DNA from: an uncultured Collinsella sp.
Lineage (GTDB): Bacteria; Actinomycetota; Coriobacteriia; Coriobacteriales; Coriobacteriaceae
DNA length: 64,000 nucleotides
Direction: 5' to 3'
NCBI GenBank assembly: GCA_902470815.1
Contig: CABRHS010000004.1
Location: 1-64,000, forward strand
How positions within the stretch are numbered: the first letter of the stretch is position 1; each line of letters begins with the position of its first letter. Shown here in pieces: positions 41,150-48,816 of this stretch. Below the pieces are notes generated by a model. That model did no database searches and had not been told where the DNA came from. It saw only the letters and a program-made list of their open reading frames with translations. Position numbers and translations under genes: made by a program.

Positions 41150-42660
41150 CACTTTGCCTTCCAAGGGAGAACGGACGAGGTGGCGGCCATGCGCTCGCGG
41201 ACGAGCTCATCGCGCACGGCGGCGAGGCCCGCCTCCATGCCGACCACGTAGGATTGCGGATACAGGAAGCGCTTGTACGCGCCGTCGAGAGAGGCGAGTG
41301 CGGCGGCGCAGCGGGAGCGGGCGAGCTCGATGTCCTCGCGCGGGGCCACCGCGGCCCCGTCGCGCACCTGGGGCTCGAGCAGCTCGCGCCAGGCGAACTC
41401 CGAGACGTCGGTCACGAGGGCGGCGTCGTTCACGGCGACGAGGGTGTGGCCGCCGCCCTCCCCCTCCCCTTCCATGTGCGCGGGGTCGTAGATCATGTCG
41501 CACACGGGCGCGCCCGCGGCGTCCATGTACCGGCGCACTTTCTGCACGCCGGGGATGGTGCGCTTATAGGGCTGCTCGGAGAACTTCATGACCGGCGTCC
41601 ACGGGGCGCCGGAGCGCTCGCGACGAGCGGAGAGCTTGTACACGCAGCCGAGGGCCGGCTGGTCGTAGCAGGTGGCGAGCTTGGTGCCCACGCCGAAGGC
41701 GTCCACCGGGGCGCCCTGGTTGAACAGCGAGGTGATGGTGTGCTCGTCCAAATCGTTGGAGACCACGATCTTGACGTAGCCCAGGCCCTCCTCGTCGAAG
41801 CGGCGGCGCGCATACGCGGACAGGCGCGCGAGGTCGCCCGAGTCGATGCGGATGCCCGAGAGGCGCTCCCCGTCGGCCTCCATCTCGCGCGCCACGACGA
41901 TCGCGTTCTCGACGCCCTCGCGCACGTCGTAGGTGTCCACGAGCAACGTGCAGTTCTTGGGCGAGCTCTTGGCGAAGGCGCGAAAGGCCTCGAGCTCGGA
42001 GGGGAAGCTCAGCACCCAGCTATGGGCATGCGTGCCCGAGACGGGGATCCCATAGCGGCGCCCCGCCAAGATGTTGGAGGTCGAGGCGCAGCCGGCGACA
42101 TAGCTCGCGCGGGCCACGGCGACGCCGCCGTCGGGGCCCTGGGCGCGGCGAAGGCCGAACTCGGCGACGGGGCGGCCCTGGGCGGCCTGCACCACGCGGG
42201 CGGTCTTGGTGGCCACGAGTGTCTGGAAGCCGATGATGTTGAGCAGGGCGGTCTCGAGCAGCTGACAGTCGAGCATGGGGCCGCTCACGCGCAGCATGGG
42301 CTCGCGGGCGAAGACGAGCTCGCCCTCCGGGACGGCGTCGATGTCCACGTGCGGACGGAAGGCGCGCAGGAACTCCAGGAACCCCGTCTTGAACAGGGCG
42401 CCGCCGCCGGGCGCCTCGATGGAGCCCAGATACTCCACATCCTCATCGGTGAAGCGGAAATTCTCGACGAACTCGCCCAACTCCGCCGTGCCGCACATGA
42501 CGGCGAACGAGCTGCCGAACGGCGCCTCGCGGAAAAAGGCCGTGAAGCAGCCCTCCTCTTCAAGCTTGCCGCTCTCCCACAGGCCCTGGGCCATGGTGAG
42601 CTCGTACAGGTCGGTGTTCATGGACACGTCGGTGGGACGTGCGATATCGGTCAGGGCCAC
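41149..42660 (-). CDS. pncB: Nicotinate phosphoribosyltransferase
   Basis: A 503-residue enzyme that joins nicotinate and PRPP to make nicotinate mononucleotide for NAD salvage. MNTDLYELTMAQG, the phosphorylated His in SGTHAHSWVLSF, LLVDTYDVREGVENA and IRIDSGDLARLS are PncB blocks. A GTG start at 42660, with AGAGGAG at the right distance, adds 13 residues before MNTDLYELT and is preferred over the internal ATG at 42621. Its stop overlaps proB, an unusual pairing of NAD salvage with proline synthesis. Confidence 0.94.
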   Translation of the reverse strand: MALTDIARPTDVSMNTDLYELTMAQGLWESGKLEEEGCFTAFFREAPFGSSFAVMCGTAELGEFVENFRFTDEDVEYLGSIEAPGGGALFKTGFLEFLRAFRPHVDIDAVPEGELVFAREPMLRVSGPMLDCQLLETALLNIIGFQTLVATKTARVVQAAQGRPVAEFGLRRAQGPDGGVAVARASYVAGCASTSNILAGRRYGIPVSGTHAHSWVLSFPSELEAFRAFAKSSPKNCTLLVDTYDVREGVENAIVVAREMEADGERLSGIRIDSGDLARLSAYARRRFDEEGLGYVKIVVSNDLDEHTITSLFNQGAPVDAFGVGTKLATCYDQPALGCVYKLSARRERSGAPWTPVMKFSEQPYKRTIPGVQKVRRYMDAAGAPVCDMIYDPAHMEGEGEGGGHTLVAVNDAALVTDVSEFAWRELLEPQVRDGAAVAPREDIELARSRCAAALASLDGAYKRFLYPQSYVVGMEAGLAAVRDELVRERMAATSSVLPWKAK

Positions 42661-42732
42661 ACTGGCTCCTCTCAGGTTCGGCGGGCGTCGTGCATGCACA
42701 TGGCGATGGACGACATGCGCAAGCGAGGTCGG

Positions 42733-43167
42733 CTAGCGGGTAACCGTGTAGACGATGAAGGCCACGAGCGCGATCAGGGCCACGCCGATGATGATCTTCT
42801 GGGCGGCGGGCATGGTGGGGATGCCGTCGTCGTCAACGGAACCAGAGGTCACCATGCGCTCGCCGAAGGTCTTCTGCTCGCTGGCGCGCCCCGCCTGCCG
42901 ATCGGTGGGGACCCGGGGCTCGGCTGCCGGCGCCTTGTCCGCCGGGCCGCCTGTGGGCTCCTGGGCCGCGCGAGCGGCGCGCTCGCGTTCCGCGCGCTCG
43001 GCCAGGATCTGGGCATCGACCTCGGCCTGCTCGGCGCGCAGGGCCTCGAGTTCCTCGCGCTCGGCGCGGGCGCGCTCTTCCTCGGCGCGGCGGGCCTTCT
43101 CGGCGCGCAGGGCCTCGAGCTCCTCGCGCTCCTCGTCCGACAGCGGCGTGGCGGTTGAATCTGCCAT
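42733..43167 (-). CDS. Charged coiled-coil protein with C-terminal membrane anchor
   Basis: A 144-residue protein: residues 5-75 are Ala/Arg/Glu heptads (DEEREELEALRAEKARRAEEERARAEREELEALR, with an internal near-repeat), followed by a Pro/Gly-rich linker and a single hydrophobic helix at about 120-142 (IIIGVALIALVAFIVYTV). This is a tail-anchored layout with the coiled coil in the cytosol. No family is recognised. It lies 72 bases upstream of pncB on the same strand, with AGAGGGG upstream of the ATG. Confidence 0.7.
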   Translation of the reverse strand: MADSTATPLSDEEREELEALRAEKARRAEEERARAEREELEALRAEQAEVDAQILAERAERERAARAAQEPTGGPADKAPAAEPRVPTDRQAGRASEQKTFGERMVTSGSVDDDGIPTMPAAQKIIIGVALIALVAFIVYTVTR

Positions 43168-43410
43168 TGGGGCAACCCCTCTCAACTACTACGTAGATAT
43201 GGGCGTCATTATACCCGCAACACCCCGCAGCTCTATCAAAGCCGCGACAGCCGAGGAGATGCCCCCCATCAGATGCGCCCTGCGGAGCCCGGGACACGAC
43301 GGCACGCGGCGGTGGCCGCGCCTAACGTGCCGGCCGCGCGCCGCGCCGCGCGCCCTGCATGCCCAGCGCCGTGCGCCGCGCCGCACGCCCCATCCGATCG
43401 AGGGTTTCTT

Positions 43411-43520
43411 GTAGCGGTTTCTGTCCGTTGGCAGCTCAAAAGTAGCGGTTTCTGTCATTTCCTTGCCTCAAAATGACAGAAACCGCTGCTCTCGTTCAGC
43501 AGAACGACAGAAAACGCTAC
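43411..43520. repeat. Nested fourfold repeat of a 15-bp unit (two direct, two inverted)
   Basis: GTAGCGGTTTCTGTC occurs at 43411-43425 and 43442-43456. Its complement occurs at 43472-43487 (AAATGACAGAAACCGCT arm, forming a 17-bp perfect stem with 43444-43460) and at 43506-43520 with one mismatch. The rest of the 43168-43719 gap has no gene; 43570-43690 is unusually AT-rich with scattered GAAT/CGAA words. Confidence 0.75.
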
Positions 43521-43719
43521 CCACAAACCTCGCTGCGCCAGAAATTGTGCCCGTCTTCATGAATTTGCCCGCTCGATCTCGACCTCGCGAATTCGGCCTC
43601 ACGAACTCGTCCCCTCGAACTCGTCCCCGAATATTCGCGCACGCGACTTGTCGCTGGCGAATATATCCTTGCGAATCACCCTCGAGAATCCATCGTGCCA
43701 TGGCGCGATCGTCCGGCGA

Positions 43720-44658
43720 TCAGCCCTCCGATGGAAGGACGCCCGTGGTGTCGAAGGCCGGGATGAAGCTCTCGTCCACCGCGCCGCCCTCTTGCCAGAA
43801 CATCCGAGTGAAGCCCAGGTCGTCGGCATGATCGAGAACCGCCTCGTACTCATCCTCCGTCACCGCGCGGGAAAGGTCGCCCCCAGCCGCGCGCATCCGC
43901 GCATTGGGGGTGTACTGGTTCATCACGGAGATGGGCACGTCGCCGGCGACATCCCAAATGCGGTCGAGGACCCGCAGGGAATCCCCCGTGTTGCCCGGAA
44001 GCACCAGATGGCGCACGATCACGCCGCGCCTCATGAGCCCCTCGCCATCAACCAGCTCGCCGCCGCGCTCGGCCACCGCGGCGCACATCCGCCCGAGCGC
44101 GCGGGCAGCGACGTCGGGGTAGTCGGGCACATGCGAGAGGGACCGACCGAGCTCCGCGCTCGCGTACTTGAAATCCACGAGCCACGCGTCGACCAGGTCC
44201 GCGAGCTCGTCTACGGCCTCCACGCGCTCGTAGCCGCTCGTGTTGTAGACGATGGGGATCGAGAGCCCGCGACGGCGCGCCTCGCCGATCGCGGCGGGCA
44301 GCAGATGCGCGTAATGCGTCGCGGTGACCAAGTTGATGTTGTGCGCGCCCTGCTCCTGAAGCTCGAGCATGATCTGGACCAGGCGCTCGGGGGGAACCTC
44401 GATGCCGAAGCCGCCGGTCGAGATCTCGTGGTTCTGGCAGTAGACGCATTTGAGCGGGCACGCGGAGAAGAAGACCGTGCCGGACCCCCGTTCGCCGGAG
44501 ATGGGCGGCTCCTCCCAGAAATGCAGCGCCGCGCGGGCGATCTTGAGCGCGCCGGTCGCGCCGCACACACCCCTCGCGCCGGAGGCGCGGTCGGCCCCGC
44601 ATCTGCGCGGGCAGAGTTCGCACGAGTTCAGGGCACCGGCACTGAGCAGCTTGGACAT
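43720..44658 (-). CDS. Radical SAM activase-like protein (PflA-type)
   Basis: This 312-residue protein has the radical SAM CxxxCxxC motif as Cys67-x3-Cys71-x2-Cys74 (CPLKCVYCQN). A second cysteine set near the start, CELCPRRC and VCG (13, 16, 20, 32), could hold another cluster or zinc. YQNxEIS and LVDFKYASAELGRSLS are typical of the pyruvate-formate-lyase-activating-like group annotated in many anaerobes. The target protein is unknown and no glycyl radical enzyme gene is adjacent. An AAGGGGG site precedes the ATG. Confidence 0.85.
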   Translation of the reverse strand: MSKLLSAGALNSCELCPRRCGADRASGARGVCGATGALKIARAALHFWEEPPISGERGSGTVFFSACPLKCVYCQNHEISTGGFGIEVPPERLVQIMLELQEQGAHNINLVTATHYAHLLPAAIGEARRRGLSIPIVYNTSGYERVEAVDELADLVDAWLVDFKYASAELGRSLSHVPDYPDVAARALGRMCAAVAERGGELVDGEGLMRRGVIVRHLVLPGNTGDSLRVLDRIWDVAGDVPISVMNQYTPNARMRAAGGDLSRAVTEDEYEAVLDHADDLGFTRMFWQEGGAVDESFIPAFDTTGVLPSEG

Positions 44659-44693
44659 GGTTACGGCCCCCTTCGCGCGCGCTCCCCAGATAC

Positions 44694-44715
44694 AAAGAAA
44701 GCCGCTTTCGCGGCT
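44694..44715 (-). terminator. Hairpin with T tract just upstream of the radical SAM gene
   Basis: On the minus strand AGCCGC-GAAA-GCGGCT is followed by TTCTTT, ending about 36 bases before the radical SAM ATG. Placed between a possible promoter and the gene, it could act as an attenuator; otherwise it stops transcription arriving from the right. Confidence 0.65.
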
Positions 44716-44784
44716 CGACCACCATCGTCCTGCAACATGATTTCTAAGTCAAGACTGGTATCGGAATTCGAGTGCCGTATGATG

Positions 44785-44935
44785 AATGTGTTCCGCCCCC
44801 CGCGGAGCAACTGGGTGAACCGTCGCGTTTATTTAGGGAGCCCGAGAAGTCGGTCGCAGTACAGGAATCCTTCGTTGTTAAGGAAGCTGGAACCGAACGA
44901 TGAGGGCACCCACCTTGCAGAGGTGGGTTCATTTT
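44785..44935 (+). ncRNA. Structured RNA candidate, 6S-like, ahead of tRNA-Ala
   Basis: Between a possible promoter (TATGAT at about 44777-44782) and 44935 there is a gene-free stretch with many potential stems. A 7-bp hairpin CCCACCT/AGGTGGG at 44909-44927 lies at the end, followed by TTCATTTTC; the 5' part has CCGC/GCGG and the middle TCCTT/AAGGA. The 3' hairpin with its GGTTC flank reminds me of 6S RNA termini, and the size (about 150-180) fits. I am not certain; a minus-strand leader of the radical SAM gene is the alternative. Confidence 0.4.
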
Positions 44936-44998
44936 CGTGAAGTGGGGGGCGGTTTTCTCTGGCCCTGCGCGGCGCGTTCAAAAGTCCCAACTTTTCCG

Positions 44999-45026
44999 TT
45001 GACATATGGCCGCCAGTTGCTAGAAT
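44999..45026 (+). promoter_or_regulatory. Promoter of tRNA-Ala
   Basis: Consensus TTGACA (44999-45004), a 16-base spacer and TAGAAT (45021-45026). Transcription would start about seven bases before the tRNA at 45040. Confidence 0.88.
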
Positions 45027-45039
45027 GTTCACTTGTCCT

Positions 45040-45115
45040 GGGGACGTAGCTCAGCTGGGAGAGCGCCTCGGTCGCATCGAGGAGGTCGAGGGTTCGATCC
45101 CCTTCGTCTCCACCA
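45040..45115 (+). tRNA. tRNA-Ala (CGC anticodon)
   Basis: It begins GGGGACGTAGCTCAGCTGGG and ends CGTCTCC-A-CCA, so the CCA end is encoded. The G3-U70 pair, the alanine identity element, is present. The anticodon loop is GTCGCAT, giving CGC for codon GCG. Confidence 0.96.
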
Positions 45116-45126
45116 CAGGATTTTGG

Positions 45127-45153
45127 AAAGGCCTCGGCAACGGGGCCTTTTTT
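45127..45153 (+). terminator. Terminator of tRNA-Ala
   Basis: AAAGGCCTCG and CGGGGCCTTT pair around GCAA (one G-U pair) and are followed by a T run (TTTTTTC), 12 bases after the tRNA 3' end. Confidence 0.9.
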
Positions 45154-45210
45154 CTTACCTATCGGCCGAATGCCAAACGCCCATCCGCCGTGTTGTAGAA
45201 AGGCCCGACC

Positions 45211-46524
45211 ATGAGACTCACCATCCAGACCATGACCTACGGCCCCGACGGCCTGGCCCGCACGGACGAGGGCAAGGCGGTCTTCGTCTCCGGTGGCCTG
45301 ATCGGCGACACCGTGGAGGCTCGCATCACCGAGGACGGCCCCTCCTTCTCCCGCGCGGTGGTCGAGGAGGTGCTTGAGCCCTCGGCCGATCGCATCCAGG
45401 CGCCCTGCCCCTTCATAGCCATATGCGGCGGCTGCCCGTGGGGAGGGCTCAGCCATGAGGCCCAGCTCGCCGCCAAGGAGGAGAACCTCCGCAGCGCCCT
45501 CACGCGCATCGGCAAGTTCTCGGCGGACGAGGTCGCCAAGCTCATGCGCCCCATACGCCATGCCAAGGAGCCCTGGGGCTACCGCAACAAAATCGAGCTC
45601 GCACCGGTTCGAGAGGGCGGCAAATTCCGCCTTGGCATGCACGGGCGCGACGCCGGCCAGGTCGTCAAGGTCGACGCCTGCCCGCTCTTCGACAAGAAGC
45701 ACGCCAAGGCCATCAAGGCCGTGGCGGGGGTCCTCGGGTTCCTGGGCAACTCGCGCGACCTTGAGCTCGAGCGCGTGGGCATCCGCTCGAGCCGCCGCAC
45801 CGGCGCGCTCGAGGTCGCCCTGTGGACACCCACCGGGGCCTTTCCTCGTGCCCAGGTCTCGCGCGTGCTCGGAGACGCCGTGCGCGCCACGAGCGTGGTG
45901 CGCGTCATGTCCAAGGGCGAGAAGCGGGCCCGGCGCGTCGCAGGCGTCGAGGCCCTGGCCGGCGAGGGCTCGTGGACCGAGAAGATCGGCGAAGAGAGCA
46001 TGCGCCTTTCCGCCCCGTCGTTCTTCCAGGTGAACACCAAGGCAGCCGAGATGCTCATCGACCTCGTCATGGAGGCGCTCGATCCCCAGCCCGACGAGTT
46101 CGGCATCGACCTGTACTGCGGCGCCGGCACCTTCACGCTGCCGCTCGCCCGTCGCTGCGACTTCGTGAGCGCCGTCGAGTCCTACGGCCCGGCCGTGCGC
46201 GACCTGCGCCGTAACCTCGACATCGCCAACCTCACCAACGTCGACGTGATCGGCGGCGACGCCGTGCGCGAGTTCCCCGACGAGGACGCCGACGTGCTCG
46301 TGGTGGACCCGCCCCGCGCCGGGCTGGCGCCGGAGGCGATCGACCTCATCGCGTCCACGAGCGCGCGCGACGTGGCCTACGTGTCCTGCGATCCCGCCAC
46401 CCTCGCGCGCGACCTGCGCCGCTTCGTCGATGAGGGCACCTTCCGCCCCGTCTGGGCCACGCCGGTCGACTTGTTCCCCCAAACGTTCCACTGCGAGACC
46501 GTGGTGAGGCTCACCCGCGCCTAG
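45211..46524 (+). CDS. TrmA/RlmD-family RNA 5-methyluridine methyltransferase
   Basis: A 437-residue SAM enzyme that methylates C5 of a uridine in rRNA or tRNA. A TRAM domain opens the protein. Cys66, Cys72, Cys75 and Cys157 match the [4Fe-4S] ligands of RlmD. The SAM site is DLYCGAGTF (300-308), DPPRAGL at 366-372 and the catalytic nucleophile is Cys393 in YVSCDPATLARDL. Whether the target is U1939 (RlmD) or another site cannot be told. GAAAGG precedes the ATG. Confidence 0.9.
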   Translation: MRLTIQTMTYGPDGLARTDEGKAVFVSGGLIGDTVEARITEDGPSFSRAVVEEVLEPSADRIQAPCPFIAICGGCPWGGLSHEAQLAAKEENLRSALTRIGKFSADEVAKLMRPIRHAKEPWGYRNKIELAPVREGGKFRLGMHGRDAGQVVKVDACPLFDKKHAKAIKAVAGVLGFLGNSRDLELERVGIRSSRRTGALEVALWTPTGAFPRAQVSRVLGDAVRATSVVRVMSKGEKRARRVAGVEALAGEGSWTEKIGEESMRLSAPSFFQVNTKAAEMLIDLVMEALDPQPDEFGIDLYCGAGTFTLPLARRCDFVSAVESYGPAVRDLRRNLDIANLTNVDVIGGDAVREFPDEDADVLVVDPPRAGLAPEAIDLIASTSARDVAYVSCDPATLARDLRRFVDEGTFRPVWATPVDLFPQTFHCETVVRLTRA

Positions 46525-46636
46525 GACCCTCGCCCGCACGCCCGACCGCTCCCGACGGGCCCGCGGGCGTTTGATACGCCAAGGGGCGATGCGGGTATAA
46601 CTCCGGCATCGCTGCATCCAACCGAGAGGATTTGCC

Positions 46637-47182
46637 ATGGCCGGAGTTGCCGTACTCGCCGCCGATGGATTTGAGACCATCGAATGCCTGACCGTCGTCG
46701 ACGTGCTGAGGAGGGGCGGCGTTCACGCCGCGCTCGTCTCGGTCATGGACACCCGTGACGTGGTGACCTCGCAGCAGATCCCCGTCACCTGCGACGTGAC
46801 CCTCGACGAGATCGATTTCTCCGACTACGACTACCTCGTGCTGCCCGGCGGCCTTCCGGGCGCGACCAATCTGCGCGCCGACGACCGCGTCTGCGAGCTG
46901 GTGCGCGAGTTCGCCGCGAGCAAGCACGTCGCGGCCATCTGCGCCGCGCCCTTCATCCTGGCCGAGCTCGGCGTCCTCGAGGGGCACAAGGCCACCTGCT
47001 TCCCCGGCTTTGACGACGCCTTCCCCGAGGGCTCCTTCGCCGGCGAGCGCACCGTGGTGGTCGATGGCAACGTGATCACCGCGTCCGGCATGGGCCAGGC
47101 CCTGCCCTTCGCGCTCGCGATCCTGAACGACATCGCCGGCGAGGTCGCGGTGGCAAAGGTGAAGGACGGCATCCAGCTGTGA
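46637..47182 (+). CDS. DJ-1/PfpI family protein (YajL-like)
   Basis: This 181-residue protein has the DJ-1 nucleophile elbow Cys102 in AAICAAPFIL and the partner Glu16 in GFETIECLTVVDVL. YLVLPGGLPGATNL is the other family block. Relatives act as glyoxalases, deglycases or redox-responsive chaperones; which applies here is unknown. GAGAGGA precedes the ATG, and the stop overlaps the maf start (GTGA), so the two genes are coupled. Confidence 0.9.
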   Translation: MAGVAVLAADGFETIECLTVVDVLRRGGVHAALVSVMDTRDVVTSQQIPVTCDVTLDEIDFSDYDYLVLPGGLPGATNLRADDRVCELVREFAASKHVAAICAAPFILAELGVLEGHKATCFPGFDDAFPEGSFAGERTVVVDGNVITASGMGQALPFALAILNDIAGEVAVAKVKDGIQL

Positions 47183-47730
47183 TCCTCGCCTCGCAATCAC
47201 CCCGGCGCATCGAGCTCATGCGCGAAGCGGGCTTCGACGTCCGCGTCATCCCCGCAGATATAGATGAGACCGCCCTTCCCGGAGAAGGGCCGTTCGAGCT
47301 GGTCGAGCGCCTTTCCCGCGCAAAGGCCGCCGCCGTGGCCGACGAGCACGCCCGGCCAGGCGAGCGGGTCGTGGCCGCCGACACCATCGTGGCGCTCGAC
47401 GGGGAGCTTCTGGGCAAGCCGGCGGACGAAGCCGATGCGCGCCGCATGCTCCGCGCCCTCGCGGGCAAGACGCATCAAGTCGCCACGGGCGTCTGCATAG
47501 CGCGCGACGGGCTCGCCGAATCCTTCGTCGACATCACGGACGTCACCTTCTACGGGCTGACTGACGCCGAGATCGACGCGTACGTCGCCACGGGCGAGCC
47601 CCTGGACAAGGCCGGCGCCTACGGCATCCAGGGAAGGTACGGCCGCATGCTCGTCGAGAAGATCGACGGCGACTTCTACAACGTCATGGGACTTCCCATC
47701 GCAAAGGTCGTCCACGCCCTCTCGCGGTAA
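47179..47730 (+). CDS. maf: Maf nucleoside triphosphate pyrophosphatase
   Basis: A 183-residue Maf/YhdE protein. ILASQSPRRIELMREAGFDV is the canonical N-terminus (SxRR motif), VVAADTIVALDGELLGKP the central acidic site, and GKTHQVATGV and YGIQGRYGRMLVEKIDGDFYNVMGLP the remaining family blocks. These enzymes hydrolyse dTTP, UTP or modified nucleotides to monophosphates. The GTG at 47179 overlaps the DJ-1 gene stop. Confidence 0.93.
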   Translation: MILASQSPRRIELMREAGFDVRVIPADIDETALPGEGPFELVERLSRAKAAAVADEHARPGERVVAADTIVALDGELLGKPADEADARRMLRALAGKTHQVATGVCIARDGLAESFVDITDVTFYGLTDAEIDAYVATGEPLDKAGAYGIQGRYGRMLVEKIDGDFYNVMGLPIAKVVHALSR

Positions 47731-47776
47731 CGGGCCCTCGTGCCGGGCGTTCAAGAACGGAACGAAAGGAGTCGAG

Positions 47777-48790
47777 ATGTCCACGCTCTCCCCCATCTCC
47801 ATCACCGAGATCCCCGGATTCAAGTTCGGCCATTTCACGGACCGCACGGGTGGGACGGGATGCACCGCGATCGTCGCCCCCGAAGGGGCGACGGGCGGCG
47901 TCGACGTGCGCGGCGCGGCGCCGGCCTCTCGCGAGACGGATCTGCTGCGACCGGAGAACACGGTCGAGTGCGTGCACGCCGTCCTGCTGAGCGGAGGGTC
48001 GGCATACGGGCTCGAGGCGGCCTCGGGGGCTGCCGGCGAGCTGGAGAAGCACGGCATCGGGCTCGACGTCGGGGTGGGGCGCGTTCCCATCGTGTGCTCG
48101 AGCTGCCTGTTCGACCTCGCCTTCGGCAGCCCCCAGGCGCGTCCCACCGGCTTTGACGGCGCCATGGCCGTTCGCGAGGCGCTCATCACGCCCTCGAGCC
48201 TCCCGCTCTCAGAGGGCTGCGTGGGAGCCGGCACCGGGGCCACCGTGGGCAAGCTCGGAGGACCCGAGCGCTGCATGAAATCCGGCTTGGGAGCGCGCGC
48301 CTTCCAGCTCGGCCCCCTGCAGATGGGCGCGATCTCGGCCGTCAACGCGGTCGGCAACGTCGTCGACCCCGCCACGCTCACCCCCATCGCCGGCATGCGC
48401 GCCGCCGCCGACGGCATGGAGATCGTCGACATGGAGGAGGCCATGCTCGAGATGGCCACGCAGATGACCATGCCGCTCGACCGCACGAACACCACCATCT
48501 CGTGCATCGTCACCAACGCGGCGCTCACCAAGGCGCAGTGCACCAAGGTCGCGCAGATGGCCGCCGACGCCTATGCGCATGTCATCCGCCCAACACATAC
48601 GACCAACGACGGAGACACCATATACGTGCTCGCGAGCGGTGCGCTCGGCGATGAGGCCAGCTCGCGGCTCCCGCTCGACCTGCTCGGCCTGGTGGCCACG
48701 CGCGCGCTCGAGGCTGCCATCGTTGCCGGCTGCACCGAGGCGACCGCCCTCCAGGGCCTTCCCGCCCACCGCGACCTCACCGCATCCTGA
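47777..48790 (+). CDS. P1-family peptidase (DmpA-like aminopeptidase)
   Basis: This 337-residue N-terminal-nucleophile hydrolase matures by self-cleavage; the expected cut lies before a Thr in NTTISCIVTNA (about residues 240-250). VLLSGGSAYGLEAASG and VGAGTGATVGKLGG are the substrate and oxyanion loops of DmpA/BapA-type enzymes, which take N-terminal residues (often D-amino or beta-amino acids) from peptides. GAAAGGAG precedes the ATG. The next gene, an amino-acid permease, follows by 26 bases on the same strand. Confidence 0.88.
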   Translation: MSTLSPISITEIPGFKFGHFTDRTGGTGCTAIVAPEGATGGVDVRGAAPASRETDLLRPENTVECVHAVLLSGGSAYGLEAASGAAGELEKHGIGLDVGVGRVPIVCSSCLFDLAFGSPQARPTGFDGAMAVREALITPSSLPLSEGCVGAGTGATVGKLGGPERCMKSGLGARAFQLGPLQMGAISAVNAVGNVVDPATLTPIAGMRAAADGMEIVDMEEAMLEMATQMTMPLDRTNTTISCIVTNAALTKAQCTKVAQMAADAYAHVIRPTHTTNDGDTIYVLASGALGDEASSRLPLDLLGLVATRALEAAIVAGCTEATALQGLPAHRDLTAS

Positions 48791-48816
48791 CCCCACCCCG
48801 ATCGCAAGGCGATGCA

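Noticed and set aside
43411..43520. Intrinsic terminator explanation for the nested repeat
   Set aside because: There is no T tract next to the inner stem on either strand, and two further copies outside the stem are not needed for a terminator.
44929..46680. A 583-codon minus-strand open frame opposite tRNA-Ala and the RlmD-like gene
   Set aside because: It covers a tRNA and an enzyme with clear motifs on the plus strand.
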